The position numbers were made by a program, and so were the translations under genes. DNA of 64,000 bases from Marinobacter confluentis (GTDB lineage: Bacteria; Pseudomonadota; Gammaproteobacteria; Pseudomonadales; Oleiphilaceae), in the NCBI RefSeq assembly GCF_004785685.1, contig NZ_SRPF01000001.1, positions 496,001 to 560,000 on the forward strand, in the 5' to 3' direction. Numbering within the stretch: the stretch's first letter is position 1; the number at the start of each line of letters is the position of its first letter. The notes beneath the pieces were generated by a model. It made no database searches. It worked only from the letters and a program-made list of their open reading frames with translations, and was not told the DNA's origin. Shown here piece after piece: positions 1-9,529 of this stretch.

Positions 1-656
1 ACCTGACGATAGGCACCCGGTTTCCGCTGGTGGTCAAATACGACACCCAGGACGAGCTGAGTATTTATGATGTCGGTGACGTTTCCGCAACGGCGCGCTG
101 GCAGCCATTTCCCTACGTGCCGGGCAAGATGTCCACGACGCTGTTCGGGTCTTTCTCGAGCAAGACCGGCGTCAGCCCTTACGAAATCGACATTGATGAG
201 CAGTTGTCTACTGGCAGCGGTTATTACTCGTTGTCCGGTGGCGTCAGTTTCTCCAAGGTTCTTGACCCGGTAGTGGTCTTCGGCTCGACCAGCATGAGCT
301 ATAACCTCGCCCAGACCGGGCTTGATCAGGTTCGCGGTGGCCGCCGCCTGATTGAGGTTGAGCCTGGTTTCGGTGTTTCCGGTTCCGGTGGTTTTGCCTA
401 CTCACTGTCCTATGATCTTTCCCTGAGTATCTCGGCGCAGGTCAGCTACAACGACGAGACGGTATTGACCTTTGCCGACAACTCCCAGGCGGTTGCCCAG
501 GACCAGATGACCGGTTTCCTCAACATGTCGCTTGGTACCCGTATCAGCGACACCATGATTGTGAATACCAGTCTCGGTATCGGTCTGACCGAAGACGCCC
601 CTGATTTCTCCCTCGGCGTGTCCATGCCTATTCAATTTTCTGGCCTTAAAGAGTGA
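1..656 (+). CDS. Outer-membrane beta-barrel protein, 5' end outside window (partial)
   Basis: The reading frame is open from the first bases of the window through the stop at 654-656, so the true start lies upstream; a GTG at 30 is only an internal codon. The visible ~218 residues alternate polar and hydrophobic residues in short strands rich in Gly, Ser, Tyr and Phe, as in a transmembrane beta-barrel. The style resembles the Phenol_MetA_deg-type transporter barrels, but I cannot name a substrate. It lies 37 nt before a FadL-type barrel on the same strand and is probably cotranscribed with it and with the lipoprotein after that. The barrel call is fair; the family is uncertain. Confidence 0.6.
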   Translation, partial: LTIGTRFPLVVKYDTQDELSIYDVGDVSATARWQPFPYVPGKMSTTLFGSFSSKTGVSPYEIDIDEQLSTGSGYYSLSGGVSFSKVLDPVVVFGSTSMSYNLAQTGLDQVRGGRRLIEVEPGFGVSGSGGFAYSLSYDLSLSISAQVSYNDETVLTFADNSQAVAQDQMTGFLNMSLGTRISDTMIVNTSLGIGLTEDAPDFSLGVSMPIQFSGLKE

Positions 657-693
657 TTCCAGGCACTGACGCATTACGGAAAGGGACGATTTC

Positions 694-2316
694 ATGTTAA
701 CTACCAGCCTGAAAAAAAGGATGCTTGGCGTTCTGGCGGTTTGTGCGCTGTCTGGCGGAGCCCAGGCGCAGCTGACCCAGAACCTGACTCTGCACCCCAA
801 GGCACTGGCGTTGGGCAATGCGGTGACGGCCGATCCCCCCGGGATCATGGCAATCCATTACAACCCGGCGGGGCTGACCAAGCTGGAAGGACGCCAGCTT
901 GAAGTGGTTCTGATGAACATCTATCTGGACATTGATGCCGACTTTTCGGCGCCGGACGGCTACGAGATATTCGGTATCGACGGCCTGGAAACCGACCCCA
1001 TGACCGGAGAGCAACGTGACCCGGTGGCCAATTCCAGTAGTCATACCAACAACGTTGCACTTTACCTACCCGGCTTCGGTATTCTGCGTGCACCACCGGG
1101 GCCTGCGGTTGCGCCCTCTGCGGGTATCAGCATCAACCCGCCCGGTTCGAAACTGACTTTCGGTAACGCCTTCTTCCTGCCAATGGCGGCCGGCTTCTAT
1201 CGGGACAAGAACGACCCGGGCCGGTATATGCCCCAGGCCACGGCGCTTCAGCGCACCACTTATCTGTCGCCGACCGTGGGCTACGAAATCAACGACAAAT
1301 GGGCGGTGGGTGCCGGTATTCATATATCCCATATGGGCCTGGCGGCGGACCAGTATATGCGCGCACCGAACCTGCTTCTGGGCGTTGCCGAAACCCTGCA
1401 GACGGCCTTTAACTGTGAAAGTGGCGAAGAGCCCCTGCAGCCCTGGCTGGCCCTGTGCGGCGGTAACATCGGCCCCTGGGACGACATCGGCGTGCTCAGC
1501 CTTAACATGCAGGAAACCGTTTCGCCAACCTACGCTCTGGGCGTTATGTGGGAACCGACAGACTGGTTCCGCTGGGGTGCCAGCTACACATCCGAAGCTG
1601 ACATGAACATGAAGGGCACCTTTGAAATCCAGTACACGGATGACTGGTCCGGGTTCTGGCAGCGCCTGAACAATTCGGTGCTTGGTGCCATCTCGTCCGC
1701 CATTCTGAGCCTACCCTCGGGGGCGCCAAGGGAAGCCGGCAACGTTTCCATGGATCTGACGTACCCCCAGCATTTTCAGACCGGCGTCAGTGTGGACGTT
1801 CACCCAAAACTGACCGTCAACGTTGATGTGGGCTGGACGGATTTCAAGCAGTGGGATGCATTTAACCTGCGTTTCGACCGCAACCTTGAATTTCTGGGTG
1901 CCGCGCGGATTCTGTCAACCAATGCGACTCAGAGCACGCTCAGCCTGCCACTGGGCTTCACCGATCAGTGGAACTGGGGATTTGGCCTGGAATTTCACGC
2001 AACCGACCGGCTTGACCTGAGAGCCGGTCTAGAGATCCGGGATTCGGTCATTCCCGATGATCAGCGCCAGATTCTTGCACCTTTCGGCGGAGCCAACCTG
2101 TACAGCGTGGGCATGGGTTACCGCTGGGACCGGGATACGGAAATTGACCTTAATCTCAGTTATCTTCAGTCCATCGAGACCATTCCGGCGAATGGCAGTT
2201 GCAACCTGAACTGCGATAACATCACCAATATTATCTACAACCCCTATGCCGGGCTGGATGTTAAAACATCGCTGCGGGCTGTTCTGGCGGGGCTGAGTTT
2301 CCGTACCAAATTCTGA
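694..2316 (+). CDS. FadL/OmpP1-type outer-membrane protein
   Basis: Outer-membrane beta-barrel of the FadL/OmpP1/TodX type, a family that moves long-chain fatty acids or other hydrophobic compounds across the outer membrane. The ATG at 694 follows an AAAGGGA Shine-Dalgarno. Residues 1-25 form a signal peptide ending AQA, and the mature protein starts near Gln26. The N-terminal hatch region has the family hallmark GNA near residue 46 and YNPAGL near residue 65. Its 540 residues exceed E. coli FadL (446) because of long extracellular loops, one with a cysteine pair. It sits between another barrel and a MalM-like lipoprotein, suggesting a three-gene envelope unit. The substrate cannot be read from the sequence. 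Confidence 0.8.
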   Translation: MLTTSLKKRMLGVLAVCALSGGAQAQLTQNLTLHPKALALGNAVTADPPGIMAIHYNPAGLTKLEGRQLEVVLMNIYLDIDADFSAPDGYEIFGIDGLETDPMTGEQRDPVANSSSHTNNVALYLPGFGILRAPPGPAVAPSAGISINPPGSKLTFGNAFFLPMAAGFYRDKNDPGRYMPQATALQRTTYLSPTVGYEINDKWAVGAGIHISHMGLAADQYMRAPNLLLGVAETLQTAFNCESGEEPLQPWLALCGGNIGPWDDIGVLSLNMQETVSPTYALGVMWEPTDWFRWGASYTSEADMNMKGTFEIQYTDDWSGFWQRLNNSVLGAISSAILSLPSGAPREAGNVSMDLTYPQHFQTGVSVDVHPKLTVNVDVGWTDFKQWDAFNLRFDRNLEFLGAARILSTNATQSTLSLPLGFTDQWNWGFGLEFHATDRLDLRAGLEIRDSVIPDDQRQILAPFGGANLYSVGMGYRWDRDTEIDLNLSYLQSIETIPANGSCNLNCDNITNIIYNPYAGLDVKTSLRAVLAGLSFRTKF

Positions 2317-2362
2317 TTCTGCAGCGCCTCCATGTGTTGCGCCGGGTAGATAGCGGGGCCGA

Positions 2363-3439
2363 ATGAATCGTGGTTTTCTGATTGTTTCTTTGCTGGCGGC
2401 TATGCTGTCGGGTTGCCAGATGCCCGGCGGCGAACCCTCGGGTGCCCGGGACGGCTATTTCACCTGGGTTGACGAGCAGGGTCAGGTGCGCCAGACGCCC
2501 ATACCGGGCAGCAAGTCTCCCGACCAGGATGACAGGGCAGAGCAAAGCTCTGGTTCCTGGAGTAGGGCATCCTCGGGTAATCCTTCAGATGCGTCGGAAG
2601 AATCGTCCGGTTCCGGCACTCACCCGGAATTCAATCTTGAGAATTTCCCAGATGGCAACGCCCTCGAAGAAAGGGGCTATGTCCGCCCAGGTGACCCGGA
2701 GCCCTATTTCACATGGCGCGATGCCCAGGGGAATGTGCGGGTCAGCTACTATCAGCCGGATACCCGCACTGCCGTTGAAAAAGGTGAGATCGAGCCGCCG
2801 CTTGAGCTGACAGGAGCCAGCATTTACCAGAGCGTCAGAGAAGGGAAAATGGGGGGAGCCGCCCGGGACCCCGAAAATGCCCGTCTGCCAGAGGGCGCTG
2901 ACCCACTGGCAGCGGCTGTGCTCGGGCTGGAAGAAAGCGAGGCTCCTTTTTTCGAGCGCTGGTCCGAGGCCTGTTGCGAGACGCTCGATCGCTCGGACTA
3001 CCTTGAGTGGGAGCCCGGTCGCGAATTTGGCATCAACCTTCGCCAGACGTCTGCAAGCCACCCGTTCATCACCGGTGAAAGCCACTACCGGCTGGTGGAA
3101 TTGCCGCAGGGAGCCGGGGTCGAGGACTTTATACTGAGGCTGCGTTCGTTTGATCAGAAGGGTCTGTTCGTGCCCTCGGTAGCGTTTCTGAACGGTGAGT
3201 TCGAACCGCTGCGGCTGATCACCAATCTGGCGGCGGAATTCGTGCCTGAATCCTGGAGCCAGCATGGCTTTCTCCGCGCCTATATTCCGGTCTTCCCGAG
3301 CCGTGGAGAGCGCTGGTTGCTCGTATACACTACAGCGGACGACATCGAAGGCCAGACAGTGATCGATACCCGTTATGGGCCCCGGGCCATCAAACATCAG
3401 CCCACAGGCGAGCTGGGGCTGATGAAGGTGGAACAATAG
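2363..3439 (+). CDS. MalM-like lipoprotein with two DUF4124-like motifs
   Basis: Predicted lipoprotein: the signal peptide ends in lipobox LSGC, so lipidation would be at Cys18. Two similar short motifs follow, GYFTWVDEQGQVR at 31-43 and YFTWRDAQGNVR at 115-126, each resembling the start of a DUF4124 domain, separated by a Ser/Glu-rich linker. The C-terminal ~150 residues resemble the MalM family (maltose-operon periplasmic protein): hydrophobic strands ending in FVPSVAFLNGEFEPLR and a later LLVYTT. No maltose gene is nearby, so a sugar role is not implied. It follows the FadL-like gene by 46 nt and is likely cotranscribed. The domain assignment is by eye; the function is unknown. Confidence 0.6.
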   Translation: MNRGFLIVSLLAAMLSGCQMPGGEPSGARDGYFTWVDEQGQVRQTPIPGSKSPDQDDRAEQSSGSWSRASSGNPSDASEESSGSGTHPEFNLENFPDGNALEERGYVRPGDPEPYFTWRDAQGNVRVSYYQPDTRTAVEKGEIEPPLELTGASIYQSVREGKMGGAARDPENARLPEGADPLAAAVLGLEESEAPFFERWSEACCETLDRSDYLEWEPGREFGINLRQTSASHPFITGESHYRLVELPQGAGVEDFILRLRSFDQKGLFVPSVAFLNGEFEPLRLITNLAAEFVPESWSQHGFLRAYIPVFPSRGERWLLVYTTADDIEGQTVIDTRYGPRAIKHQPTGELGLMKVEQ

Positions 3440-3454
3440 CGCAGCCCGCTGGTA

Positions 3455-4489
3455 TTAATCCTCCGGCTGGCTGAGGTCTACCCACTGCTGGGAAAGCCAG
3501 TAAAAAGTTCCTTTGCCGGCCGGGTAGGTGCAGTTGTAGCGGAAGCGGCGGCTGTTGAATTCAGCCGGTGGCGTCAGACTGATGTCCCGTTGATTGTTCA
3601 CCTCAAACTCAACCGCACCCTGGCCCGAGGCAAAACAGGTCAGCCGGTTGGCATCCATGGATTCCGGCAGGGTAAAGCTCAGAGTCGGCGGGTTCTCTTC
3701 CATGACGCCGTCTGGAAGTTGTTCCGCATCCACCGGCAAGGCCCTACTGGTCAGCTTGGTTTGCAGGGTCTTGATCTGGCCATAGGCATTTGCCATGGGA
3801 AAGCGGGGCAGCCTGGTGTTGTGGGAATCTTCGCCAATCGCACCGGATTGCTGCCCATATCCAAGCCAGCCCCGGTCCTGAAGCATCTGTTCCAGCTCTT
3901 CGCTGAATTCACCGTAGGGATAGGCAAACATCGGGACCTGAACGCCCAGCCTTTGGTCAAGAACCTCCTGTGCCCCGTCGAGGCTTTCTGTCACCCGGTT
4001 TTTCCAGCTGTCGTGGGATTCGTCCGGGCGGCGCACCATGTGGGCGTGGTCGGTGCTGTGGTTGGCAATGGTGATGTTCTCGTTATTGCGGAACTCTTCA
4101 AGCTCGGCCCAGGTCATGTAGCCTTTTTTGCCCACAGCGTCGGTATTCACGAACACCGTGAAAGGGTAGCCTTTTTCGGCCAGCATTGGCGCCGCTGTGG
4201 TGTATACGGATTCGTAGGCATCATCAAAGGTGATCGCGATCTGCTGTTTGTCGCCCAGTTTTCCGTCAAGGGCATCGGTGGTGCCGGATTGCAGTGGAAC
4301 CACGTCCAGCCCGAGTTCTTCAATCAGGTCCAACTGGTCTTCAAACAGGGCAACGCCGGTACTGGTCGACGACGGCGTGGAGTCACTGACGTGATGATAC
4401 TGAAGCGCCACCAGGTCGGCGCTGGCCTGGGTTGCCGCTGTTGTCAACAGCACCGACACGAAGACTGACAAACCGGATTTCCTGATCAT
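3455..4489 (-). CDS. Secreted polysaccharide deacetylase (NodB fold)
   Basis: Carbohydrate esterase family 4-type deacetylase that removes acetyl groups from N-acetylated polysaccharide in the periplasm or outside the cell. A signal peptide spans residues 1-24 (cleavage after ASA). The NodB catalytic motif TFDD is at 87-90, and the metal-binding HxxxH (H144, H148) is in NHSTDHAH. The catalytic domain ends near residue 250; a further ~90 residues with two cysteines look like a beta-rich accessory domain. The overall form resembles the deacetylase half of PgaB-like proteins, but no pga genes are present, so the substrate is open. It is convergent with the lipoprotein gene, 15 nt apart, and 14 nt downstream of the J-domain gene. 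Confidence 0.8.
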   Translation of the reverse strand: MIRKSGLSVFVSVLLTTAATQASADLVALQYHHVSDSTPSSTSTGVALFEDQLDLIEELGLDVVPLQSGTTDALDGKLGDKQQIAITFDDAYESVYTTAAPMLAEKGYPFTVFVNTDAVGKKGYMTWAELEEFRNNENITIANHSTDHAHMVRRPDESHDSWKNRVTESLDGAQEVLDQRLGVQVPMFAYPYGEFSEELEQMLQDRGWLGYGQQSGAIGEDSHNTRLPRFPMANAYGQIKTLQTKLTSRALPVDAEQLPDGVMEENPPTLSFTLPESMDANRLTCFASGQGAVEFEVNNQRDISLTPPAEFNSRRFRYNCTYPAGKGTFYWLSQQWVDLSQPED

Positions 4490-4503
4490 GATGGCTCCTG
4501 GTA

Positions 4504-5151
4504 TTAATCCTGAAAGTGGGCTTTGAGAACGCTGAAGGCGCTGTTGAGAGTCTGAATGGCTTCTGTTTCACCGCCCCTGTCCGGGTGAGCCTGCATTACG
4601 GCGCGGCGGAAGCGGTATTTGACCTCATCGAAGGAGATCGGAACGGTGTCAAAACCGAATACCCCGGCGGCCTCCAGGGCTTCCCCTTGCGCAGGCCGCC
4701 GACCGTGCCTTCCGGACCAGAAATCATCCATCATGCGGAGAATGGAATCCTCGGGCATGCGGTACCGGGACAGGTCGAGGTAAAAGGCGCGAAGCGGGTC
4801 CGGCGCGTCAACGGAACCGGTACCACCGACCACGTCCTGACGGCACAGGCGGATCAGCAGGGGTGAGATGGTCAGCGCTTCGTCTGATCCGGCCAATTGA
4901 TCCCGCAGGCGGTACAACACGTGGAATATCAGGAAGTGGACGGGGTAGAGTTTGTCGGGTTCGGCATAGTTCACTGGCCCGATCAATTCCCAGGGTGGCT
5001 GTTGCAGAGCCTTGATCAGGTGCAGTTCGCTGATTCCTTCGGGCTGCTGCCGCAGAATCCGTTCGACAGCCACCGCCAGGTGTTGTACCTGAAACGCCAG
5101 CTTTTCCTGCTGTTGGTCTTCCTGATTGGGCGCTACATCCAGATTATTCAT
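4504..5151 (-). CDS. DnaJ-related co-chaperone
   Basis: A 215-residue cytosolic protein with an unusual layout: the J domain is at the C terminus. Residues 10-140 match in style the DNAJ_related N-terminal domain found in gammaproteobacteria (leucine-rich helices, WELIGPVNYAEP). The last ~55 residues are a J domain with the invariant HPD at 189-191 (AHPDRGG), needed to stimulate DnaK ATPase. No zinc-finger or substrate-binding domain of true DnaJ is present. It is divergent from ttcA across a 110-nt gap. It is likely a specialised DnaK partner; the client is unknown. Confidence 0.75.
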   Translation of the reverse strand: MNNLDVAPNQEDQQQEKLAFQVQHLAVAVERILRQQPEGISELHLIKALQQPPWELIGPVNYAEPDKLYPVHFLIFHVLYRLRDQLAGSDEALTISPLLIRLCRQDVVGGTGSVDAPDPLRAFYLDLSRYRMPEDSILRMMDDFWSGRHGRRPAQGEALEAAGVFGFDTVPISFDEVKYRFRRAVMQAHPDRGGETEAIQTLNSAFSVLKAHFQD

Positions 5152-5200
5152 AGGGCTATCCTAAGCGACCTGCGGTGTTCAGGAAAGGGTCGTCGCGGGT

Positions 5201-5228
5201 TTGTTCCCCGCAGATGCACGCGTATAAT
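5201..5228 (+). promoter_or_regulatory. Predicted sigma-70 promoter of ttcA
   Basis: The -35 box TTGTTC (5201-5206) is separated by 16 nt from a perfect TATAAT (5223-5228). Transcription should begin near 5235. That excludes the longer in-frame start at 5175 and leaves a leader of about 27 nt to the ATG at 5262. Confidence 0.6.
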
Positions 5229-5261
5229 CCACGGCTCACTGACCTGATGAACGGACTGTCT

Positions 5262-6173
5262 ATGTCTGATGTTGTAACCGCCACCTCTGATTCTGTTGCT
5301 CTGTCGCAAGCCGAGAAAAAGCAGAAGTACGAATTCAACAAGCTGCAGAAGCGTCTGCGCCGGGAAACCGGGCAGGCCATTGCCGATTATTCGATGATTG
5401 AGGCGGGCGACAAGGTCATGTGCTGCCTGAGCGGCGGCAAGGACTCCTATGCCATGCTGGATATTCTGATGGGTCTGCAGAAGAGCGCGCCGGTGGCTTT
5501 CGAGCTGATTGCCGTGAACCTGGACCAGAAGCAACCGGGTTTTCCGGAGGAAGTTCTGCCGCAATACCTGTCCGAGCTGGGTATCGAATATCACATCATT
5601 GAGAAAGACACCTACAGCATCGTCAAAGACAAGATTCCTGAAGGCAAAACCACCTGTGGTCTCTGTTCACGCCTGCGCCGTGGCATTCTCTACAATTTTG
5701 CCGAGGAACACGGCGTGACCAAGATCGCGCTGGGGCACCACCGGGACGACCTGCTGGAAACCCTTTTCCTGAACATGTTCTACGGCGGCAAGCTCAAATC
5801 CATGCCACCGGTGCTGCACAGTGATGACGGGCGCAATACGGTGATCCGGCCACTGGCCTATTGCCGAGAGAAAGACCTGGCCCGATACGCGCGGATGAAA
5901 GAGTTTCCGATTATTCCCTGCAATCTGTGCGGATCTCAGGAGAACCTGCAGCGTCAGGTCATCAAGGATATGTTCCAGTCCTGGGACAAACAGCACCCAG
6001 GACGGCTGGAAACCATGTTCAGGGCCATGTGTAACGTTGAGCCATCGCACCTTGCGGACAATAACCTCTATGATTTCCGCAACGGTGAGCGCCGGGGCCA
6101 AAGCTCGGCCGCCGTCGGTCAGGCCGGGCCCGAGCCGGTGGATTACGGCCGGCTTAATGTCCTGAATGTGTAA
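5262..6173 (+). CDS. ttcA: tRNA 2-thiocytidine(32) synthetase TtcA
   Basis: Iron-sulphur enzyme that activates C32 of certain tRNAs with ATP and inserts sulphur to make 2-thiocytidine. The PP-loop SGGKDS lies in [13 protein letters not shown], and the two CxxC pairs appear as [12 protein letters not shown] and PCNLCGSQ. Alignment by eye to E. coli TtcA is close along the whole length, including NLDQKQPGF and ALGHHRDD. I chose ATG 5262 because the promoter overlaps the longer start; ATG 5247 is possible but lacks a Shine-Dalgarno. Its 3' end overlaps the convergent TauE-like gene by 20 bp. Confidence 0.93.
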   Translation: MSDVVTATSDSVALSQAEKKQKYEFNKLQKRLRRETGQAIADYSMIEAGDKVMCCLSGGKDSYAMLDILMGLQKSAPVAFELIAVNLDQKQPGFPEEVLPQYLSELGIEYHIIEKDTYSIVKDKIPEGKTTCGLCSRLRRGILYNFAEEHGVTKIALGHHRDDLLETLFLNMFYGGKLKSMPPVLHSDDGRNTVIRPLAYCREKDLARYARMKEFPIIPCNLCGSQENLQRQVIKDMFQSWDKQHPGRLETMFRAMCNVEPSHLADNNLYDFRNGERRGQSSAAVGQAGPEPVDYGRLNVLNV

Positions 6174-6849
6174 GATGCATCAGCGGCAGGGTCCAGATGC
6201 CGAAGCCGATCAGCAACACGGCGGTCAGTTGACGGAAGCGTGAATTGCCTTTAAGCCGGTTAATCCAGCCGGCCGCGTAGCCGGTGGCAAGCATTGAGGG
6301 CAGGGTGCCCAGGCCAAAAAACAGCATGGTCATTGCCGCGCTGCCGACTGACGGCTGCAGCGCCGCCCAGCCCAGGGTGCTGTAGATCAGCCCGCAGGGC
6401 AGCCAACCCCAGAGGCCACCAAGAATCAGGGCTTTCCAGGTCCGGTCCACCGGCATCACGCGGCGGGTCAGTGGCGAGACTTTCTTCCAGACCGGTGACC
6501 CCAGGCGCTCCACATACCGTATTCCCTGCCACCACCGCCCCATGGAGAGCCCCATCAGAATCAGCAGGCTTCCCGCCAGGGTGCGCAGTATCGGGCCAAT
6601 GCTGGCGTACTGATCGGCTGCACTGGTGCTCAGTAGTGCCACCAGCGTGGCAATGGCCACATAGCTGGCAATGCGCCCCCCGTTGAACGCAAGCAGCATC
6701 AGGGTCTGCCGACGCCTGTAGCCGGCACCGACCGGCAGGGCCATGGACAGGGACGCGCTGATGCCGCCACACATGCCGAGGCAGTGGGCACTGCCCATCA
6801 GGCCGATCAGGTAGGCGCTGGTATAACTGAGGACGAGTTCGCTTTCCAT
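6154..6849 (-). CDS. Sulfite exporter TauE/SafE-like membrane protein of the cco cluster
   Basis: Integral membrane protein of 231 residues with about six hydrophobic segments, of the type annotated TauE/SafE or DsbD_2-like that commonly follows ccoS. The N-terminal segment carries [11 protein letters not shown], a His/Cys-rich motif conserved in this group and possibly metal-binding. A second conserved stretch is [19 protein letters not shown]. Its start overlaps the ccoS stop by 1 nt (TGATG), so it is the last gene of the ccoGHIS operon. A role in copper handling or oxidase maturation is inferred from context, not shown. Confidence 0.75.
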   Translation of the reverse strand: MESELVLSYTSAYLIGLMGSAHCLGMCGGISASLSMALPVGAGYRRRQTLMLLAFNGGRIASYVAIATLVALLSTSAADQYASIGPILRTLAGSLLILMGLSMGRWWQGIRYVERLGSPVWKKVSPLTRRVMPVDRTWKALILGGLWGWLPCGLIYSTLGWAALQPSVGSAAMTMLFFGLGTLPSMLATGYAAGWINRLKGNSRFRQLTAVLLIGFGIWTLPLMHLTHSGH

Positions 6850-7103
6850 CAGGTTCTGCGTTCGTCCTCTTCCTCTGTTCTGTCGTCGGCCTTGTCACTA
6901 TCGCCAGGGTTGTTGGCCGCAGTTCTCTGGTCCGGCTGTTTTGCGTCTTCGGGTATCCTGTCTTCATCATCGTCGTACAGAATCCGGTGGGCGGGGCCTT
7001 CCAGGTCGTCGTACTGGCCGTTCTTTACCGCCCAGGAAAACAGCAGGATGCCAAAGGCCACCAGAATCAGCATTACCGGAACCAGAATCATCACGATTTT
7101 CAT
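6849..7103 (-). CDS. ccoS: cbb3 oxidase assembly protein CcoS
   Basis: Small single-span protein needed for insertion of cofactors into cbb3 oxidase. Residues 2-24 form the membrane helix, followed by the typical NGQYDDLEGPAHRILYDDD region conserved in CcoS. The remaining ~35 residues are an acidic low-complexity tail, longer than in many homologues (84 residues against roughly 50-70). It overlaps ccoI upstream by 4 nt (ATGA) and the TauE-like gene downstream by 1 nt, which implies translational coupling. Confidence 0.9.
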   Translation of the reverse strand: MKIVMILVPVMLILVAFGILLFSWAVKNGQYDDLEGPAHRILYDDDEDRIPEDAKQPDQRTAANNPGDSDKADDRTEEEDERRT

Positions 7104-9529
7104 AAGTCAGCCTGTAAGGTTGCGGAAGCGTTGTTGGCCCGACTGAGCCGCAGGGCATTGAGTACCACCACCAGCGAGCTCAGGGACATACCAATGGCCG
7201 CAAGCCAGGGTGGCACCAGGCCAGCGGCGGCCAGCGGCAGGGCCAACACATTGTACGTCAGCGCCCAGACCATGTTCTGCCGGATAATTCTGCGCATCGA
7301 GCGGCTGGTGTAAAGCGCTTCCGGCAGTTCCGTTAACTGGCTGCTTAGCAGCACCGCATCGGCGTTGAGCTGGGTGAGGTCAGCGGCGCCTCCCATGGCA
7401 ACGGATACTGTCGCACCTGCCATGGAGGGCAGATCGTTGAGTCCGTCGCCCACCATCATGACACGATGACCTTCTTCTATTAAACGCTTGAGCACCGCCA
7501 GTTTCTGTTCCGGCGAGGCTTCGCCAATGGCATCATCGATACCCAGTTGGGCCGCCACTCTGGCGACATGAGCGGACCGGTCGCCGCTAAGCAGGATAGT
7601 GCGAATGCCAGCCTGTTGCAGAGCTTTAACGGCGTCCACGGCGCCCTGACGCGGCTGGTCGTCAAGCACGAAACGGGCAAGCCAGCGATCAGCGGTTGCC
7701 AGCCATACTTCGACGCCCTCAGTTGGGGCAAGTTCCGGCGCCGGGGTAGCAGTGTGACTTTCTACAAACGCCCGGTGCCCGATAACCAGGGCCGCGCCCT
7801 CAACCTCGCCGGATAAACCCCCGCCCAGATGATTCTGGACTCTCCCTGCTCGGGTATGGGGAAATCCACGGAATGCCCGAGCTATGGGGTGTTCGGAAGA
7901 CTGCTCCAGGCTGGCGGCCATTCGCAGGCAGTCAGCTTCCGACAGATCGGTCAATGTATCGGTGGCAGTCAGATGAAGTTCGCCACGGGTCAGGGTGCCG
8001 GTTTTATCGAAAACCACGGTATCTACCCGATGCATGGATTCCAGGGTGTGTCCCCGGGTGGGCAGAAACCCGCGTTTGCGCAGGCGCAGGGTTGCCGATG
8101 TGATGGCAGTCGGGGTGGCAAGGGACAGCGCACAGGGGCAGGTCACCACAAGTACCGACAGCATGATATCGAAGGCGTTGGTTGCGCCTGCCAACCACCA
8201 GCCCAGGCCAATCAGCGGTGTGATCAACAGGACCTGTCCCACGAAACGCCCGGCGAGCCGGTCCGCAAGCAGCGCCACCGGGGGTTTTTCTGCCTGTACC
8301 CGGTCCAGTATTCGAAGGATGCCCGATAGACGGGTGCGGGCCCCTGCCCGGGTGACCCGTATTTCAACGGGGTGTTCCCCGTTCACGCTGCCGCCGTGGA
8401 CCTGATCACCGGGGCCGCGGGTTTCGGGCAGGTACTCTCCGGTCAGCACGGCTTCGTCAATGGTGGTCTCGCCGCTGGTGATGACGCCGTCGGCCGGAAG
8501 AGTTTCCCCGGGCCGCACCAGGATAATGTCGCCTTCCTGCAGCTCGTGAGCCGGCACGAGGTCGGTCTGGGTGCCGGCAACCCGGTTGGCCACTTCAGGC
8601 TGGAACCCTGCAAGGCTGTTACCCGTCAGCCCGGCCCGGTAACGTGCCCGGCTTTCGATGTAACGGCCAAGCAGCAGGAAGAAGGTGAACATGCATACCG
8701 ATTCAAAATAGACCTCTTCACCACCCAGCACCGTGACCCAGGCACTTGCCGCATAGGCCAGGCCGATGGCCGTTGCCACGGGCACATCCATGGTAAAGTG
8801 CCTGCTGCGCAGGTCCCTTAAGGCATTGGAGAAGAAGGGTCGGGCGCTGTAGAAAACCACCGGCGTGGCCACCAGCAGGCTGAACCAGCGAAAGAAGTCC
8901 ACGAAATCGGTCGAAAGGTCGCTAACCAGTTCAAAGTACATGGGAAAGGCCAGCATCATGCTCTGGAACGAGCCAATCCCGGCGACCGTCAGGCGAATCA
9001 GCATCGCCCGGTTCTCTGCTTTCAGCGCCTGTTCGGCATCGTCTGCCCGGTAGGGTCGGGCGGTATAGCCCAGGCGGAAAACGGCCATCAGCAGGTCGCT
9101 CAACAGACTCTGGCTGGCATCCCATACCAGCCGCGCGCGCTGCGTCGTGTGGTTAACTGAGAACGACACTACCCCGGCCTGCTTTGCCATATGGTGCTCA
9201 AGCAGCCAGATACAGGCCGAACAGGTGATGCCGCCCATCAACAGCGTGGCTTCCTGACCACCCCTGACCGGCACAACAAATGAGGATTGCACAAGCGTGT
9301 GGTCAAGTTCACGAAGCCGGCTGATTTCAGAGTCGGTCAGTTTTCTGGGGGTAAGCGCAGGTTCAGTCCGAAAATTGTAAAAGCCCGACAGCCCTTCCGC
9401 GGTGATGGTCTGGAAAACCGCTTTGCAGCCTTCGCAGCAGAAACGGTGGGTTTCACCATGGTGCTCAAGGGTAATGGCCGGAGAGCCTTCGGCCGGCTCC
9501 CCGCAGTGAAAACACTCGGCAATGCTCAC
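7100..9529 (-). CDS. ccoI: cbb3-type copper-exporting P1B ATPase CcoI (FixI)
   Basis: Copper-transporting P-type ATPase of 809 residues that delivers copper for the CuB centre of cbb3 oxidase. In order: a Cys-rich N terminus (CFHC at 6-9, FCCEGC at 30-35), a heavy-metal domain with CSAC at 103-106, the TGE actuator motif at 363-365, the membrane CPC metal site at 464-466, the phosphorylation site DKTGT at Asp508, HP at 547-548, and the hinge motif GDGLND at 694-699. All catalytic motifs are intact. It lies between ccoH and ccoS with 4-nt overlaps on the downstream side, in the usual ccoGHIS order. Confidence 0.95.
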   Translation of the reverse strand: MSIAECFHCGEPAEGSPAITLEHHGETHRFCCEGCKAVFQTITAEGLSGFYNFRTEPALTPRKLTDSEISRLRELDHTLVQSSFVVPVRGGQEATLLMGGITCSACIWLLEHHMAKQAGVVSFSVNHTTQRARLVWDASQSLLSDLLMAVFRLGYTARPYRADDAEQALKAENRAMLIRLTVAGIGSFQSMMLAFPMYFELVSDLSTDFVDFFRWFSLLVATPVVFYSARPFFSNALRDLRSRHFTMDVPVATAIGLAYAASAWVTVLGGEEVYFESVCMFTFFLLLGRYIESRARYRAGLTGNSLAGFQPEVANRVAGTQTDLVPAHELQEGDIILVRPGETLPADGVITSGETTIDEAVLTGEYLPETRGPGDQVHGGSVNGEHPVEIRVTRAGARTRLSGILRILDRVQAEKPPVALLADRLAGRFVGQVLLITPLIGLGWWLAGATNAFDIMLSVLVVTCPCALSLATPTAITSATLRLRKRGFLPTRGHTLESMHRVDTVVFDKTGTLTRGELHLTATDTLTDLSEADCLRMAASLEQSSEHPIARAFRGFPHTRAGRVQNHLGGGLSGEVEGAALVIGHRAFVESHTATPAPELAPTEGVEVWLATADRWLARFVLDDQPRQGAVDAVKALQQAGIRTILLSGDRSAHVARVAAQLGIDDAIGEASPEQKLAVLKRLIEEGHRVMMVGDGLNDLPSMAGATVSVAMGGAADLTQLNADAVLLSSQLTELPEALYTSRSMRRIIRQNMVWALTYNVLALPLAAAGLVPPWLAAIGMSLSSLVVVLNALRLSRANNASATLQADL

